A DNA stretch of 64,000 nucleotides. It comes from Emydura subglobosa. Lineage: Eukaryota; Chordata; Testudines; Chelidae. Positions 35,426 through 49,330 of the stretch are shown here, piece by piece. Under the pieces are notes generated by a model. The model had not been told where the DNA came from. It saw only the letters and a program-made list of their open reading frames with translations, and made no database searches. How positions within the stretch are numbered: position 1 is the first letter of the stretch; every line of letters starts with the position of its first letter. A program made the translations under genes and the position numbers. The stretch covers positions 6,313,105-6,377,104 of the forward strand of contig ML679974.1 of NCBI GenBank assembly GCA_007922225.1, written 5' to 3'.

Positions 35426-37985
35426 CATGGTATTTTGGGTTTTTTTTTTTCAATTTATATTGCTTGGGTAATGTGGCTGACCCTTTGGGGATCAGGAGAA
35501 CATTTTTGTAAAAGGAATAGAGTATAAATAACATATCTCTTTACTGGACCTAGTAGTTAATTAGGAGCCAGAGACTAAAATGCAATAAACAGGGTTGTGT
35601 ATTTCTTGTAGCTTCTTGAAAATCAGTGTGGGAAATCAAGAACACTGTTTGTGACTGGCTGGGGAATCTAACTTCAGTGTTACTCATCAGTTCTGGGAGA
35701 ATCTGGTCTCCTTTTGCAGCCTACCCTGACCTTGGCATTTTCAGATGGGCTACCCTAGACACATATGGGTCCCAAAGAATTTTGTGTTCACATTTCATAC
35801 CTGCACCTATTCTGTGGCACCTAGTGTAAGAAACACAAAACATTTTCTAAGCAGACTTTGAAACAGGTAGAGAAAGCAAGAAGCAAATACTAGCTGCATT
35901 CTTCCTTTAGATCTAACAGAGGAATAGGTAATGTCATAGGTTTTGATTAGACAGTTACACATCTTTTTGAGCTAACAAGGGATATAATGTCACCCAGAGA
36001 CAACAGAATTATTTCCTGTGATCAAAGTGACTTTTCATGAGCAGGAGGCAGGAATTTTTCAACTTACAGTAAATTGCACATTTCAAACATATCACTTACA
36101 TGACCCAGTTTTGGATAAAAAAATAGACACGTACTTCCTTTTTGTAATCGGAAGTGTCCAGGAGAGGTCTGGTCTAAAGGCATAACGGAGGGCCAGGAAC
36201 ACTTGGATTTTTAATTTTGCCTCTGATCCTGATTCACAGTGGTCATGGGCAGGTGATAACTTCTCTGCTTCAATATATCCTGTCTGAAAAAGGGGATAGC
36301 TAAACTTGCTACTGTAGAGGTGTTGTGAAGATTGTGTGAACAGCAATATAAAAATGTTAAATATTATCACATGTAGCTGCAGTATATGAATTGCATGGCA
36401 AAACTGGACTTCAGAAGTGTTTCTGCTTTATTCAACTAGTTCTAATCTATTTCAGCTCTGATATGACTTGTTGCTATTGGTAGAGTTGTACACCTCATCA
36501 CTAGGATGTTTGCTTGCTATTTACAAATGTTTGTGAATCCTGATAGCGTACCAAACTAAGAGCATATCATCTTGTGAAGTTTCATCCTTCCAGTCAAGAA
36601 GCAGAAATATCATTATGGTGTAACGGTTCCCAAGAAAAGTCAGTGAACAATTTCTGAACAATCCATAGTAGGTAAATTATAAAACTGTTCATTTAGTATT
36701 TAAAAATGCCAGCTAAATGTGATTGTTTCTTGAAGGATCTGTTGGCTCTTGTAGGATTTGTTACCCAATTCCAAGCCCAAAATTGAGTTAACTTTTGGGT
36801 TGCCTTACTCATCTGACAATCTGTCCTGGATTTCAGTATTCCTTGGAAGTTATCATCTACTTGCACACTACAGTCTGTATGCTCCTGCATGGCAGATATA
36901 TTTCAAAAGTTATTAAATTGATCTGCTATTGAAGGATAACCCTGATATGTCTGAATAATTCATCATGAGTAGGGTAATTTGATTGTAAACCAGATCTAGA
37001 GCTTTTTATTAAAAAAACAAATTAAAACTGGCCTTTCTGAGCAAGCTATTTAACAAGACCCGGTTAGTTTGGTCAGCTCTGCTGCCAAGCAGAAACTAAT
37101 GAGTCAGCTTGTTCAAATGAAATGTGTCATGTGATCCTACCACTTAATATAATTTGATTTGAGCGTATAATAAACCCTTAACACTTGAGAGAGTAACAGC
37201 TGCAAGTTTGTTAAAGTGGGCACCACCTCCTATGGAGAGAGGGGGATACTTAAGGATGATCCCACAAAAACGCTGATAACAAATATCTCATTTTTTATAT
37301 ATTGAAATGTTAGAACAAAATTTATTGCAGGGTCCCAGTACATTTATTCATGTACCTGGTGCAAGCTCTGTAAAATGGGTAATATGAGAGGGTCTGGCAC
37401 AATGACTTCAATGCAGAAGAGGTAAGAATGGTCTCAAGGTAGCATGCTATGTTTCTAGGGGAATTGTGTAGCTTTGCCTTGTGGATTGAGAGCATGCAGT
37501 GTTGTTAGTTAGGGAAACAATAGTCTACAGCTGGCAGGCAGGAAGAATAGACCCATTCAAAGTCTTCTCAGTCAAGCTTCAGGCTTGCCTGAGTCCAAGG
37601 ATTAAGGGATGAGATGCCCTAAGAATGTGCTTGGATTTCATTACCCGGTGTGTGTCGGTATCTTGCCCGAATGTAAGTAAGCTGTGGATGAGGAACTCAG
37701 TAGCTGGAAACAAACTACCTTTCATCTGGAGTATAAGCAAGGGTTTCACTCATTCATCTGTGTGATCTCTGCTACTTCTAAGGCTTCTGTAACTGCAGTA
37801 TTTAAGTGCCATACACAATTTAGAATTAAAGTTAGCCTCATTTGATCTTTTTTCACATTTCCTTTATTTTAATCCCTGTCCTTCTTTCTTATTCTTGACT
37901 ACTATTCCTATCAAAAGCTGATCAGGGAAAGTTGTTACTTCCAGAGGAAGTGTTTGGGGTTGGTGGTGGGAGTGGAGACTGTGAT
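35426..37985. other. Non-coding, nothing identified
   Basis: AT-rich sequence with a short T run near 35440. No supported feature. Confidence 0.5.
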
Positions 37986-37989
37986 TAGG

Positions 37990-38665
37990 TGTGTACCACA
38001 CACAGGCCCTGAAGGGATTAATGTGGGCCTGAGGGGGCCAAGTAGGGTACCTGGATGCATCTGGAGGGAGAGCCAGGCCTAACTGAACAAGAAGCCCAGC
38101 TGGTCCAGAGTAGACTGAATTATAAAGCCAGGAAGTTTGCAGCAGAAGGGGGCTGTAGGGAGAATGTCTGCAATCATTCTCTAGGAGCACAGAGGCAGGG
38201 AAGGAGAAAGCCCAAGAGAGAGAATTAGCCCTAGAGGAAGGGTCAACCTCAGAGGAGTTTTGAGGAAAGAAAGTCTGAGAGGGCAAAGCACAAAGAAGCC
38301 CAAGGAAACCATAGCAAATGGTAGGACTGTACAGACTGTGGCTACTTATTATAGGGTCCCTGAGCTAGAACCCAATGTAGAGTTCTGGGTTCCCCTACCT
38401 ACCACTGGGAATGGCACAGGAGAGCTGGAGATGCCACCCAGAAGGCTGGTCTGGAGAGACTTCCTTACCCTGGAAGGGGAGGACTATATAAAGACCTGGC
38501 CAGAATGCTGAGTCATGAAGAGGGAGCATGAAGAGAGAGAGAGGGGTCACAGCTTGAGTAACCCACGAAAGAGATCTCAGACCTGGTGAAAGCTGATCCC
38601 CAGAGCAGCCACAAGGAGGCACCAGCTGCAGTGAGTGAACCCTGTCACAGGTACCTTGCATTTTG
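37990..38665 (+). repeat. GC-rich dispersed repeat (copy 1)
   Basis: A purine-rich block from about tgtgtaccacacacaggccctg ends in agcagccacaaggaggcaccagctgcagtgagtgaaccctgtcac. The ending is shared in style with 48.71-49.33 kb (accagcaggaggcgcc), and similar wording occurs in the insertion inside the 12.4-kb LTR. It is probably a retroelement-derived family with LTR-like composition (tataaa near 38487). The open frames within are not credible genes. Confidence 0.5.
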
Positions 38666-39690
38666 ATCTGAAAACAGACCAGGCTAGAGCGCATGGTGGT
38701 CTCTGGTAAGGAATTCCACAGCTGGGATCATCCTGCTGAGAGGATCTCTGACATTCTAAGCCTAGGCTTCTCCATCCCTATGGAGTGCAGCTCTCATGTT
38801 GAATTGGATGGTCTCAGATAGGTTAGAACATAGCTATTAAGGATCTGGTAAATTACAGCCAGAATATAGAATTCCCTCTTGAAATGAACAAGGGAGTCAT
38901 TGGGAGGTGTGGTATCTTCTCATTGTGCTTTGCTTGAGATGGGTTCCTGGATGCTGCACAAGTTGCAGCTTGTATAGCACTTTATTCATTCCCAAATAGC
39001 AACCTGCACTAGACCAACCCGGCAGCAATTAAGCATGTGGTGAGGTCTCATGGCCATCTGGAGGCTGTAGAAGGCAGTTTTTGCCACTGGTGGAATCTCT
39101 TCCCAAGAGTAAGGGTAAGCCTAGCAGATCGTCTCGGGTTTCATGCTGCCTTGACCATTGGAGCTCATATGTCTTTAACAGAGATACGGTATAAGAATAA
39201 TGGCACGTGCCTTAGTATATACTTAGTCTTTTCCAAACACTATTAGTTTTTTTTCCCCCTGGATTTAAGTTTGAGCCAGCAGCTCTTCATCCACTATTAT
39301 TTCCTCTGGGCACTGGCTATGAAGGAGACATAAAGCTGAATAATTGCATACTGGTGACAGTATAGGTATGGAGCTGTGTCTTGTTTTCTGTCGAAAGCCA
39401 AGAGAAGGTTTGCCAATAGGACCTTATGTATGATATCCTGGACTGAAGCCATATTTTGAAGGATGCTGGTAGAGGACAGGTACTGCAAGAGTTCAATTGC
39501 CACTACTTCTTCAATGTCTCTGCATAGCAAAGGGAGATTAAAAATAGTGATAATTAGCAAGTTCATTGGCATTAAGTGTAAACTTTTCACTGCATCTTTT
39601 GGTAAGAGGCAAATATCAGAGGGAATTTTCATGTTTTGTATAGTTAAGAAAACAAATTTGCTTTACACTTTTTGTGATTTAGAGAAATGT
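38666..39690. other. Non-coding, nothing identified
   Basis: No supported feature. Opposed open frames at about 39297-39738 show no family resemblance. Confidence 0.45.
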
Positions 39691-40022
39691 TATGGACATC
39701 CAGACCAGGTATTCCAGTTTTTAAATCTCTTTTCATGACACCTTGGATTATTGAGCTCCTCCTCAGGTGTATGACATTTAATTGTGCCTTTTTGTGACCT
39801 GAATTGTATCTTTGTTGAATCTGTTAGAAACAATTACCATTTTAGTTCAGTTCTTTTATTTTTATTAGCTGCTAATTTTTTTTCTTTGCTATATTTTTCT
39901 TGCTTTCTGTAATGAGAATGTCAAACATGTCCTGCTGAGGAATTTAAAAAGGCCACATTACACGTGCATTGCAGGATGCAGTACCTCTTGTCCATCTCTA
40001 ATAGATATAAAGAGGCTTCAAC
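39691..40022 (+). repeat. Dispersed repeat, copy B (partner at 27621-27951)
   Basis: See copy A. Identity drops away outside about catccagaccaggtattcc and agaggcttcaac, so the unit ends are the same within a few bases in both copies. No target duplication was obvious. Confidence 0.8.
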
Positions 40023-43000
40023 TCAGTGGGATAACTGTCAGGTACTGTAAAGGTTTAAAAATTATTATTGATGTAACTAAGGATATTGGAGCCTTGTTTC
40101 TTTTTGTAGACATTACCTTCCCCAATTAAACTGACAGATTGAAGGTAACCTTTCTGGGAACTTGAGTGAACTGAGATCATTATCAATTGTGCTCAGTCAA
40201 AGCAGGCTCTGTAAATGAGTTTAGCACCCTTCTGGTAGAGATAATTACTGTCTCCTCTCCACGCAACATTTTCTGTTGAATGCTCTTTCACATACCTTAC
40301 ACTCACATTTATTGACATTAAATTATAAAGTTGTTTTTTTAATCCTAGGTATTTTCCCCATGAAACTACTACTCTGGGAAGTGCTGGAATTTCAGCCCGG
40401 GAGACTAGAGTTCAATCAAAAAAATCACCCTGATTTATGAGCATGAGTCAATTGAATATCACCTTTGAAAATCCCGCCTGAGTGCTGTGTACAGGTTCAC
40501 ACCTACCCTGCTTAATTAATCAACCTTCTTTGGCTGTTTGGGTTTCTTTGCTGAGTTGGGGCTAGATTGAAAGGCGAGTGTCTCCCTGTACGGCAAGAGA
40601 CTGGAGGCTAAGGCATTGTTAAACTACTAAGTATTGTTTAAATCTAACATAGCTGACTAAATGCAAACCTTAGGAAAGAGGCCAAATTGGATAAGTAGCT
40701 ATTACATATGAGTATATTGTCTGACTCTTTCCATCTACCTCAGAACAATAGAACACAGGCAGCAGAACTGGAAAGTCCTGCTCAATATGTTTCTATCCTT
40801 TCTTGGAAACACCACCTCTAAGGATGAGGGGTGAGGAGATAAATTAGTCTCCATATCCAGTCAAGCCTTGATCTTTGTACTGAGTGCATCAGGAAGGTAG
40901 CATTTGGCATCATTTGTGACGATGGTTTTTGCAGTGTGGACACCTATACACAGAGGTCTAAATCTGAGACCCACCAAATCCATGTACATTGGTCACTTAA
41001 GAGGCTACAAATAAGAATAATTCCACTGTAGCGAATATTGACGTCTGAATTGTAATGTAGGTTTGCACAGGTCAGCATAAAGTTGGATTTTCTGAAAAAG
41101 TAGTTATGTGGGTGGGACCTATTTGATAATCCAGGTGAGCCTAAAGCTCAGCTACAGCAAAGTAATTTTTTCCTATATTGTAAACTACCATAATCTATGA
41201 TAGTCCTGACTTGTGCCTTCTGTAGGAATATTTGGCGCTGGAACAGACTGTTCTGTTTGATACCAGAAATAGTCCTTAGATACCGTGCCTCACTATCCTA
41301 CATTTTCTGCTCTGGAAGAGGCTACATGCAGGGAGAAGGAAGGTAAAGAAGCTGCATTTTTGACTGAAACAAAGGTGTCCACTGCAGGGTTAGACAAATC
41401 TCATCCCTTCTGCTCCTAAAACACCTGCCTTGATTATTGAGGACTGACTGTTAATAATAAAGCGAGGATGAAAGGTTGCTAGCAGTCTTATGCTCCGGTC
41501 ACACAACTAGAGTTATGTCTCCTCCTCCAAATCGTATAGGACACTAGATTCAGTTGAAAGAGGTTCAGGGAAAAGGGCTTCAAAGAGCCCTAAATGTTGG
41601 GAAAAGGAGAGTCAGAATCAGTGTGGCATGCCTCCTTTCCTTTGCAACTTGCAGATGTCCCCCCTGAGAACACTGCAGGTGGTATTTGGGATGTGCTGGG
41701 GCTAGAGGGGCAGACGAGTAGCAGCCAAACTACATGGTCTGGAAATCCATCAGGTGTAGAGGAAGTGGAAATTTCAGAGGGAGTGAATTCTGCTAGTTCT
41801 GAAGCATCTTCAGTGCGGGCAGTTGTGGTAGATTAATCAATAGCAGCATGACTCATGAGTGAGCTCTCAGGGAGAAGGGCTTTAAGTAGCACATGGGAGT
41901 GTTAGCCGGGGTACTATCAACCCAAAGCTCTTGGTAACCTTACTCTGTGCAAGGTGGCATCAGGGCATTTACATACGTCCGCAACAGGTGAGAAAAAAAC
42001 CCCAACTCTCAATTACCGAAGTTCGGTGTGGCTCTTGAGTGGTACAGCGGCAGCTTTCTGATTGGTCAGTCTTCCAGCTGCCGTTGGGGGACCCCAAAAC
42101 TTTCCAAGAAAAGATCTCCAAAGAGTCCACACCTCTCCCTCTCTGTTTATCCTTGTTAGTAGACAATAACATCTCAAGAAAAAAACTTGTTGGGCAAACA
42201 GTTTCAAAAGCTAATCAAAAGGTTTCCTCACTTATTAGTCAGATGTGTTTATGCAGAATTTGCATGTCTTGAGGCCATGACAAACCTCTCCCAGAGGGCC
42301 TGCATCAATAAGCTTCTTGCTTTTATCCTAAAAAACAGATCCCAGCATGTCCACCAACAACTTCATGGGAGGAGGGGGTGCAGAGTCAGATAAGGTTGAG
42401 AAAAAAGCTCCCCTCCTCTCCTGGCTTAGTCATGCTAAAGCTGCACAGGTCTGCAGAAAGGCCTGCTGATTTTGGCTGCTGTTTAGCAACAAGTATGATG
42501 ATCAATATTACTCTATCAAGTGATCCTTGGCCCTTTTACCGGTCTATCAAAATCTCCCTGTACAGGGGAAGCTACATGTCTGCAGAGGCCCAAGATCTGC
42601 AGGAATATAATTCCTTTTTAGGTATGTTCTCAAGTTACAGATATCTTAAGAATGTAGCTGTGCCTTATCCATGTGCCTTGAATCTCTGGTGTTTCCAGAG
42701 CACTCTTTCCCACCCCCTCCCCCAGCACCACATTCTGCAGAAAGGAAGATAGTTCATAAGTATTTCACATATCTTACTAACCGTTCTAGTTCTGTCTTGA
42801 GTTCTACATTTCTTACCTCTTGTTCCCATTCACTTGAAGCATGAAACATGCCAACATCTTCAAAAGTGACTTATGATTTTTGGGTTCTTCAATTTGTAGA
42901 TGCCAATCCTGAGATATGACAAAGGGATTTGATTTTCAGAAAGTACTGATCACTCAATTTTTGAAAATCAGTCCCCTTTAATGTATCTCAAGTTAAGCAA

Positions 43001-46000
43001 CCAAAATCACTACTCACTCATGAAAATCTTGGGCATTTCTGAAGGTGATGAACAATTATCTGGTATTTAACATACTGAAGAGTTCTAGAAACAGAGATAG
43101 CTGAAAAATCTAGAGCAAAGTAGTCTTCCAAAGCTATTAAATACTACTACTTTGATAGTAATTCGTTTGATCTTTTATTAGTATAATCTGTTTGTTTGAA
43201 CAGTTCTTGTATAGAAGGCTACTGCTGAAGATTGGTTCAGCTAAATTAGTGGCATGGGTATTAAAATTCCTGTTGTGCTCATGGGCCAATGAGAAACTGA
43301 ATGTCTGCCAAATTCTTTGGCACATCTTAGTTTCTCAGAATTAACATGAAGCAGTTCCTTTACAGGTCGTCTTTAATTTTGTGCACAAAGATTGAGACTA
43401 AAGATGACAGGACTGATGGAGATTAAATAGACTGAAGCTGACTTCATAGAACAAGTGAGAAAATCAGCCTTGATATGCACATCAGCAGGTATTTCCATAT
43501 TCTGTCTAGTACAAAAGAATAAAGAGCCATCACCCATACTCCAATGCATTGCAAACAGATAGAGCCTCTACAATGTGGTTTGGGGAGTCAGAAAGGGAGG
43601 AGATGATTTTGTTATTCAAGTCATCCCTTCAATTCTTGTCCATTTCCCTTTCTGGGCAAAGATAGGAGTGGGCAGCTGGCATGTTTCATATTCTGTGCTC
43701 ATTACATGAGCAAAGAGGTACATGCAGGTGAACATAACATGTTGAGGGCTCAGTTTCTGACAATTTTTCTTCCATGTGCCTGTCATGGATTATTTCTTAC
43801 CTTGCTAGGAGCTTGCAAACATTGCCATATGCCCTGATGGCTCCAGATATTCTATTCAGTTTTAATACAGATCACACCGTCAGATAAAATGATCACTGCA
43901 GCTTTTGATGGCAGTGGTGCATTTGTTGCACACCTACCTGTCTGAACCTCCTCAGCCTTTCAGCAATACTGTATTTGTACTGGAGTTTTTCCCTTTCCAT
44001 ACAGATCGTGATACTGCCTAAGCCAAACTAGTTTACCAGAGCATCAGCTGCAGAATATGTCCTATGCTCCCTTTCTGGCTTGCTGAATTGTCAAAAATTC
44101 TGTGAACTACATATTAACCACAAAATAGGCTTCCCCACACACAAATATTGTGAAGGAATCTAACCCCCAAAATCTGTGCAGTTGGGACCCTCTAAATGGA
44201 GAAATGAATTGGCTGTAATGGTATGCACTTAGGCCTCCAAGGAGTGTTCTCTGTGGGGCTGGGGAAAGGAAGGACTGGAGGATTAGGAGGCTGTGCACGT
44301 TGACTTGCTAGTGGATGCAACTGTATATTTATGCAATTAAAAGTGCATAATTTTGCAAGTGTGCCATGTTATCTTTCTCCTGATCATACTAAATAGGAAA
44401 TGCATTCTTATAGCATCTGATCAGCTGTGATATATATATAAGTCCATTGCTTTAATTGTTTAAATTATAACTCATTTGGGTGGGACACTTTTCAATTTCT
44501 AATATGCAGTTTACAATTCTCTTAAGATGCAACCTTTTGAAAAAAGTCAGTCTACAGTTAGGTATTTAACCTTTGAAAATCCCTTGGCTCCAGTGTACAA
44601 TAGCAGAGCGAAGCATGTAAAGTAAGATCAGGTTAGAGAGAGGCCCATCAAACAACACCCAGTAACTTTAGGTCAGCTTTCAGAGTAGGGTGCCTAAATA
44701 CAAATCCCTATTTAGGCCCGTTGATTTTAGAGGGAGGTGGAGGTGCTCAGAACCTCTGAAAAATCAGGTTACTTAAATAGTTTTAGTCTGGCTTCAGGTG
44801 CAGAATTTAGAAAGCTAAATCTTACTCTAATCCATTTATTGAATTATATGGAGGTTTGTGTTTTTTAAAAAAAAGCTCATGGTTAAATTTATGAAGCTAG
44901 GTAGGGATAAAAATACATATTTTAAAATCTCTTTAGTGAAAACACAAGCCATGCTTCTCAACAAAGTTTTGGAAATGACAAAAGGTCTTATTCAGTTTGT
45001 TACTTTCGGGCGGGCGGAAGGGGGAATTTCTCTAAACTTTGTAAATTTCATCAATGCTCCAATGTTGGTCAAATGTTAAGTTTTGCTATCCTGAATTTTG
45101 GAAAGTAAAACTTTGAATTTGTTCCTGCTAAGAACACCACTATTAATATTCTGACTGTGAATAGGATAATGATATGCTACATAATGTGACCTCATCCATG
45201 ATGTGAGTCATGCACCACAGCTACTGTGAATGCCAGTGTGCAAAGGAGGTCAGAATCATTCCCTTTTATCTTAAAACATTGCTTATTCAACTCTGAAACT
45301 GAGAAGAAAGTATTTGTTTGCAGGCTGGAAAACAGGCGTCAAATGGATTTAAAAATGCTAAAGAAACCATTAAAAATAAACTTTCCATTATGCAGTCACA
45401 GTTCAAAATAAGCATTATTAGAAAATTCTTTGTATAATTAGTAATGACGAGTAAGTGCTAATTGAAACAGCTTATTTGTATATTTGATACACAGCAGCTT
45501 TCCTCTTATTATTCACTAAGTATGTCTAACTACTAATTCAGTTGTTTCAGTCCAGATCATGGACTTCTGAAACAATGTTGTATCACAAAAGTGCCATAAC
45601 CAGCCCTTCTCCAAGACCTTTGTACCAGTACATTTTGAAGGATACAGCTTTGAAGTTCACTACATTGCAATAAATCAATGGGGCAGTGAGTAAAAAGATT
45701 TGATTCACAGTGGAGATGGAGATACCAGTTTGTGAATATTTATTTAATGGGCGAAGATGCAGCAAGTTGGCCTGGGGACAATAGTTTTTGTTCCTCTCAA
45801 GCCTATGATCAGAATGTTCATGATTGAGCCTGATCTCATTGATGTGAATGGTAAAACTCCCACTGACTTGAAGGGTGCTAGGATTTGACCTTCTGTGCTT
45901 ACTGGTGCAGTGTAAATGTGGAATGTATTCATGGAATGTATTCTGATTAGTTTTAAATGTAGTTGGTTTTAGGGGTTTTAGTTGCATGTTTAATTTTGCA

Positions 46001-48709
46001 TGTAATTTGGACTGAAGGTCTAGGCAAGGTCAGTGGCAACTTCATTTTGGAGGGTCTGTGACAGGATGATTTTGAAGGCAGCTTCCTATGATACCTGATT
46101 GAATGGAAAAACAAGCTTGTTAAGTCTAAAAGTTTCGGCTTGGGTCAATTAATTCTATCTATAACCCTCATAGATGTAGCTGGTGCTTTACAGATATAAA
46201 ATAAGAGTGGGCTTCTATCCAGGGGAGTTCATAATGTATGCATGTAAGTAGCAAGAGTAGAGAACATCAAGAAGGGTGGGATAATAGGGGGAATAAATGG
46301 TGTGATAAAAGAAATGGAGAGGAAAAAGCACTTAAAGAATTGAATGTGATGTGACTGCTATGGACTCAGGAAACTTGGGTGATGACTCTTTTGTGTTGTC
46401 ATGCTGTTGTCTCTTTTATAACCCTTTTAATCCAATAAAACTAGTATGTGGGGAGTAGTAGACGTGGAGAAAGCCTGAGATACTGACAGAATGCTAGCTG
46501 TGAGGTCTCAGATGTGGAGAACTGGAAAAGTAGAGGGTGACGAGATTAGGGAGGATGGGGTGGAGCAGAGTGAACAGCAGAGACCCATTTGATTAGTATA
46601 GTACTGTTAGTATTGAGTATAGTATTGTTAGTGACCTTAGTGAGAGAGACTGTTAGTGGAGGGAAGAAGTAGAAAGTGAGACTTAAGGGATGAACAGTGG
46701 AACTAAAACTTCAGGAGTCAAGACAGCATGAGGATTCTATGTATTTGTGGTGTTTTGGGCCATATAGGATCCAGGGGGGAGTGGCTCCTGGGAAAGATAG
46801 GTCAAACTTGGAGAGGAAAGAAGTCAAGGGAGGAGTATTTTTAGAAGATCAGTTATTTCAGTATGCTGGTGTGCTCAAGGGAGGAGATAATAGAGGGAAT
46901 GAAGTCAGGAAGCAGAAGGGGATTCATTCAAGGAGGGCTGGCTGCTGGGTTGGAGGTAGGGAGGGTTACCTCAAAACCAGACAGACGTGAAAGAGAGAGA
47001 GTGGCAGAGGGGAGGAAAAGAAGAGAATGATGGAAAGGGCTTCTGACAAGTGGTGTCAACTCTCTTCTCATTGAGCAATAGATCAAGGCTATGTTTTGCC
47101 TAGCTTCCTCTTGGGTTCTGTTTCTGGACAATATGGCTGTGTGGAATTAAGCAGCTGGAAGTTTCTTCTTTCATCCTGTTGGTATTTAGAGTAGTGTAAA
47201 TGTCTCCCTCAATTTTGGGTGTCTGTGTTCAAAGGCCTCTATGCTTTTCTTTTAAATTCATATATTTTTACAGTAAATGAGGATGAATACCAAGGCAAAA
47301 CAGAAAAGTATAGCAATGAAAGGCTGAAGTCTAATTCAACTGATTGGTAGAGAAGACTGTAGAAGCGACTGCTATTGGATTGTCTTGTGTACACATCACA
47401 GATCATTATGGTATTTTGTGTTGGTAGGCTCAACAGAAATGACAGAGCATGGAACCTTATCCTCTCACCCATGAAGTTCATTCCTCTAAGTTGTTATTGA
47501 GAAGGTGTGGAAGAATCCACCACAGTGACTCCCCGTGCTTTAATACCTTTTGTAGGTAAACGACTACAATCTTCAAGGCTTTCAGCTGGGGCCCTTTCAG
47601 CAGCGCTAATCTGCTTTTCAAAAAAGAAAATAAAAAAGAACTTATTAATAGAGGAAGCTCATGCATATTTAGAACACTAAGTAACAACTTAGTAGTGATT
47701 TTTTTTTTTTTGGTAGTCCCAGAAATAGAATCGGCTGCATGCATCAAGCAGCACCACCAAACTAAAGGCAGTGAAAGACAAATTCCCCTAGAGAGTTGTT
47801 TAATTCAAGAGGAGAGTAGTTTTCATTCAAGTATCTCAGGTGTTAGCTAATCACATTAAGACTGCAATAGAAAAATACGCATCATCTTGGCAGTGGCAAA
47901 GTGCTATTGTTTTATTCTGTTTCATCCTCATCCATTATAAATGGGATGAAAATAAAAGAAAACAGAAGTTTCTGTTGTCACCAAGAAGCAGGTGTCCCTG
48001 CTCAGTTATTTATAGAGCAGGAGAATTCATATAATGGAAATGGAGTGTAAATGGCCAGTTACTCAGCTGTCCTATCTGCTGGGTATTTGATTATACGGAA
48101 ACTGACCTTATCAGATGCCAGGAACTGGGGTTCTGAATGAGCCAGTCCATGGATGTTTTTTGTTTCTGCAGTTCCATATACCTCAGAAATTGGTTATATG
48201 TCAATGATTATGGCTCTGAAACCAGAAAAAGTAAACAATAAAATTGGCTGTTTTGTCATAGGAACTATTCTGATCCCTGTTCCAGCAAGAAGTTTGGCCA
48301 GTATTGCTCCTACATGGTCTGAAATACTACAGTCTAGGTCACTGCAGTTAAGTGATCGGCAGACATTGCTAGTAAATTGGGCCCTTAGTGAAGGGACAAC
48401 AGTGCCCTATTGGAGTTCTGCCACTGATGTCAGTAAGTGTCAGGCTGTAACCATAAGCCTGCCAAGACTCTTCCCCAATCACATTAATCTGAATGTGTGT
48501 CTCAGAATAGTTGCTGTCACTGAAAAGAAGTTAGCATCTCTGAATTCCAGCTTGGAAATCTCCTGTTCCTTAAGATCTAGGTCAGAAGCTGATTCAAACA
48601 TAATAATTTATAATAATGAAACTAGGGCAAAACAAATTCAGTTTTCCAAGTATACGGGGAAAAAACCCTATAAACAAAATAACCAGCACACCTTGAGTCA
48701 AGATAACAA
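40023..48709. other. Long non-coding stretch, nothing firmly identified
   Basis: AT-rich DNA with scattered chance open frames. At 41652-41836 a serine/glutamate-rich frame follows an acceptor-like cctttgcaacttgcag, but it matches nothing I know. Wording of the hairpin-type reptile repeat appears near 44690-44730. No RNA gene was recognised. Confidence 0.4.
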
Positions 48710-49330
48710 TGGCGGGGTGGCTACCCCGCACCTGCCAGGAAGGGTTTAAGAGGGCAGGGGAACAGTAGCCAATGGGAAGGGGTTGCGGGATAAGCAATCA
48801 GTGCCCAGGAGACCAGTCTACAAGGGAGTAGCAAGTAGAACAGGGGCAATCACTCCCAGGAGCTCAGGGAGGGAAGGCTGGCTGGCTGGCTGCCTTGCAG
48901 GCTACAGGAAGACAGTACCCTGGACAGAGCAGTGGCTGACTGCTGGGACTCTGTGTGAGTCGGAGGCCCTGATACAAGGGCAGAAGAGATACTGGGGCTG
49001 TGGGGAAATGGCTCAGGGAAGTCTGTTAAGAAGTTGGGGGAAGAGGCAGTGCAAGGTCGCTGCACAGGGTCCATGGGCTGGGGCCTGGAGAAGTGGGTGG
49101 GCCCGGGTACCTGCCCACCTCCCCCAGACTGCCAATGGAGTGGTGGTGGACTGCAGTGGCCACACTATGGGTCCTGACAGTGGTGAGAAGGACTACCAGG
49201 GAACCCTGAAGAAGAATGGTGGAGCACAGGTTGCGGATGGGGTAGCTGCTTGGGCTAATTCCCAGACCACCAGCAGGAGGCGCCAGTTTGGCGGTGAATG
49301 CTGTGTGTCCATCGTAATAACAAATTGCTA
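48710..49330 (+). repeat. GC-rich dispersed repeat (copy 2)
   Basis: A sharply bounded GC-rich block begins about ggcggggtggctaccccgc and ends about accaccagcaggaggcgcc, with a ggctggctggctgg microsatellite near 48877. It resembles the 38.0-kb block in composition and terminal wording. The 182-codon frame inside is a composition artefact. Confidence 0.5.

Noticed and set aside
41594..41836. 80-codon Ser/Glu-rich frame after an acceptor-like ttgcaacttgcag, possible terminal exon
   Set aside because: No recognisable protein, no neighbouring exons and no poly(A) signal tied to it. It is kept only as a remark in the non-coding entry.
48153..48749. 198-codon plus-strand open frame starting with an acceptor-like sequence
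   Set aside because: No domain or family resemblance, the composition is not clearly protein-like, and its last third runs into the GC-rich repeat at 48.7 kb. In 64 kb and six frames one such run by chance is not surprising.
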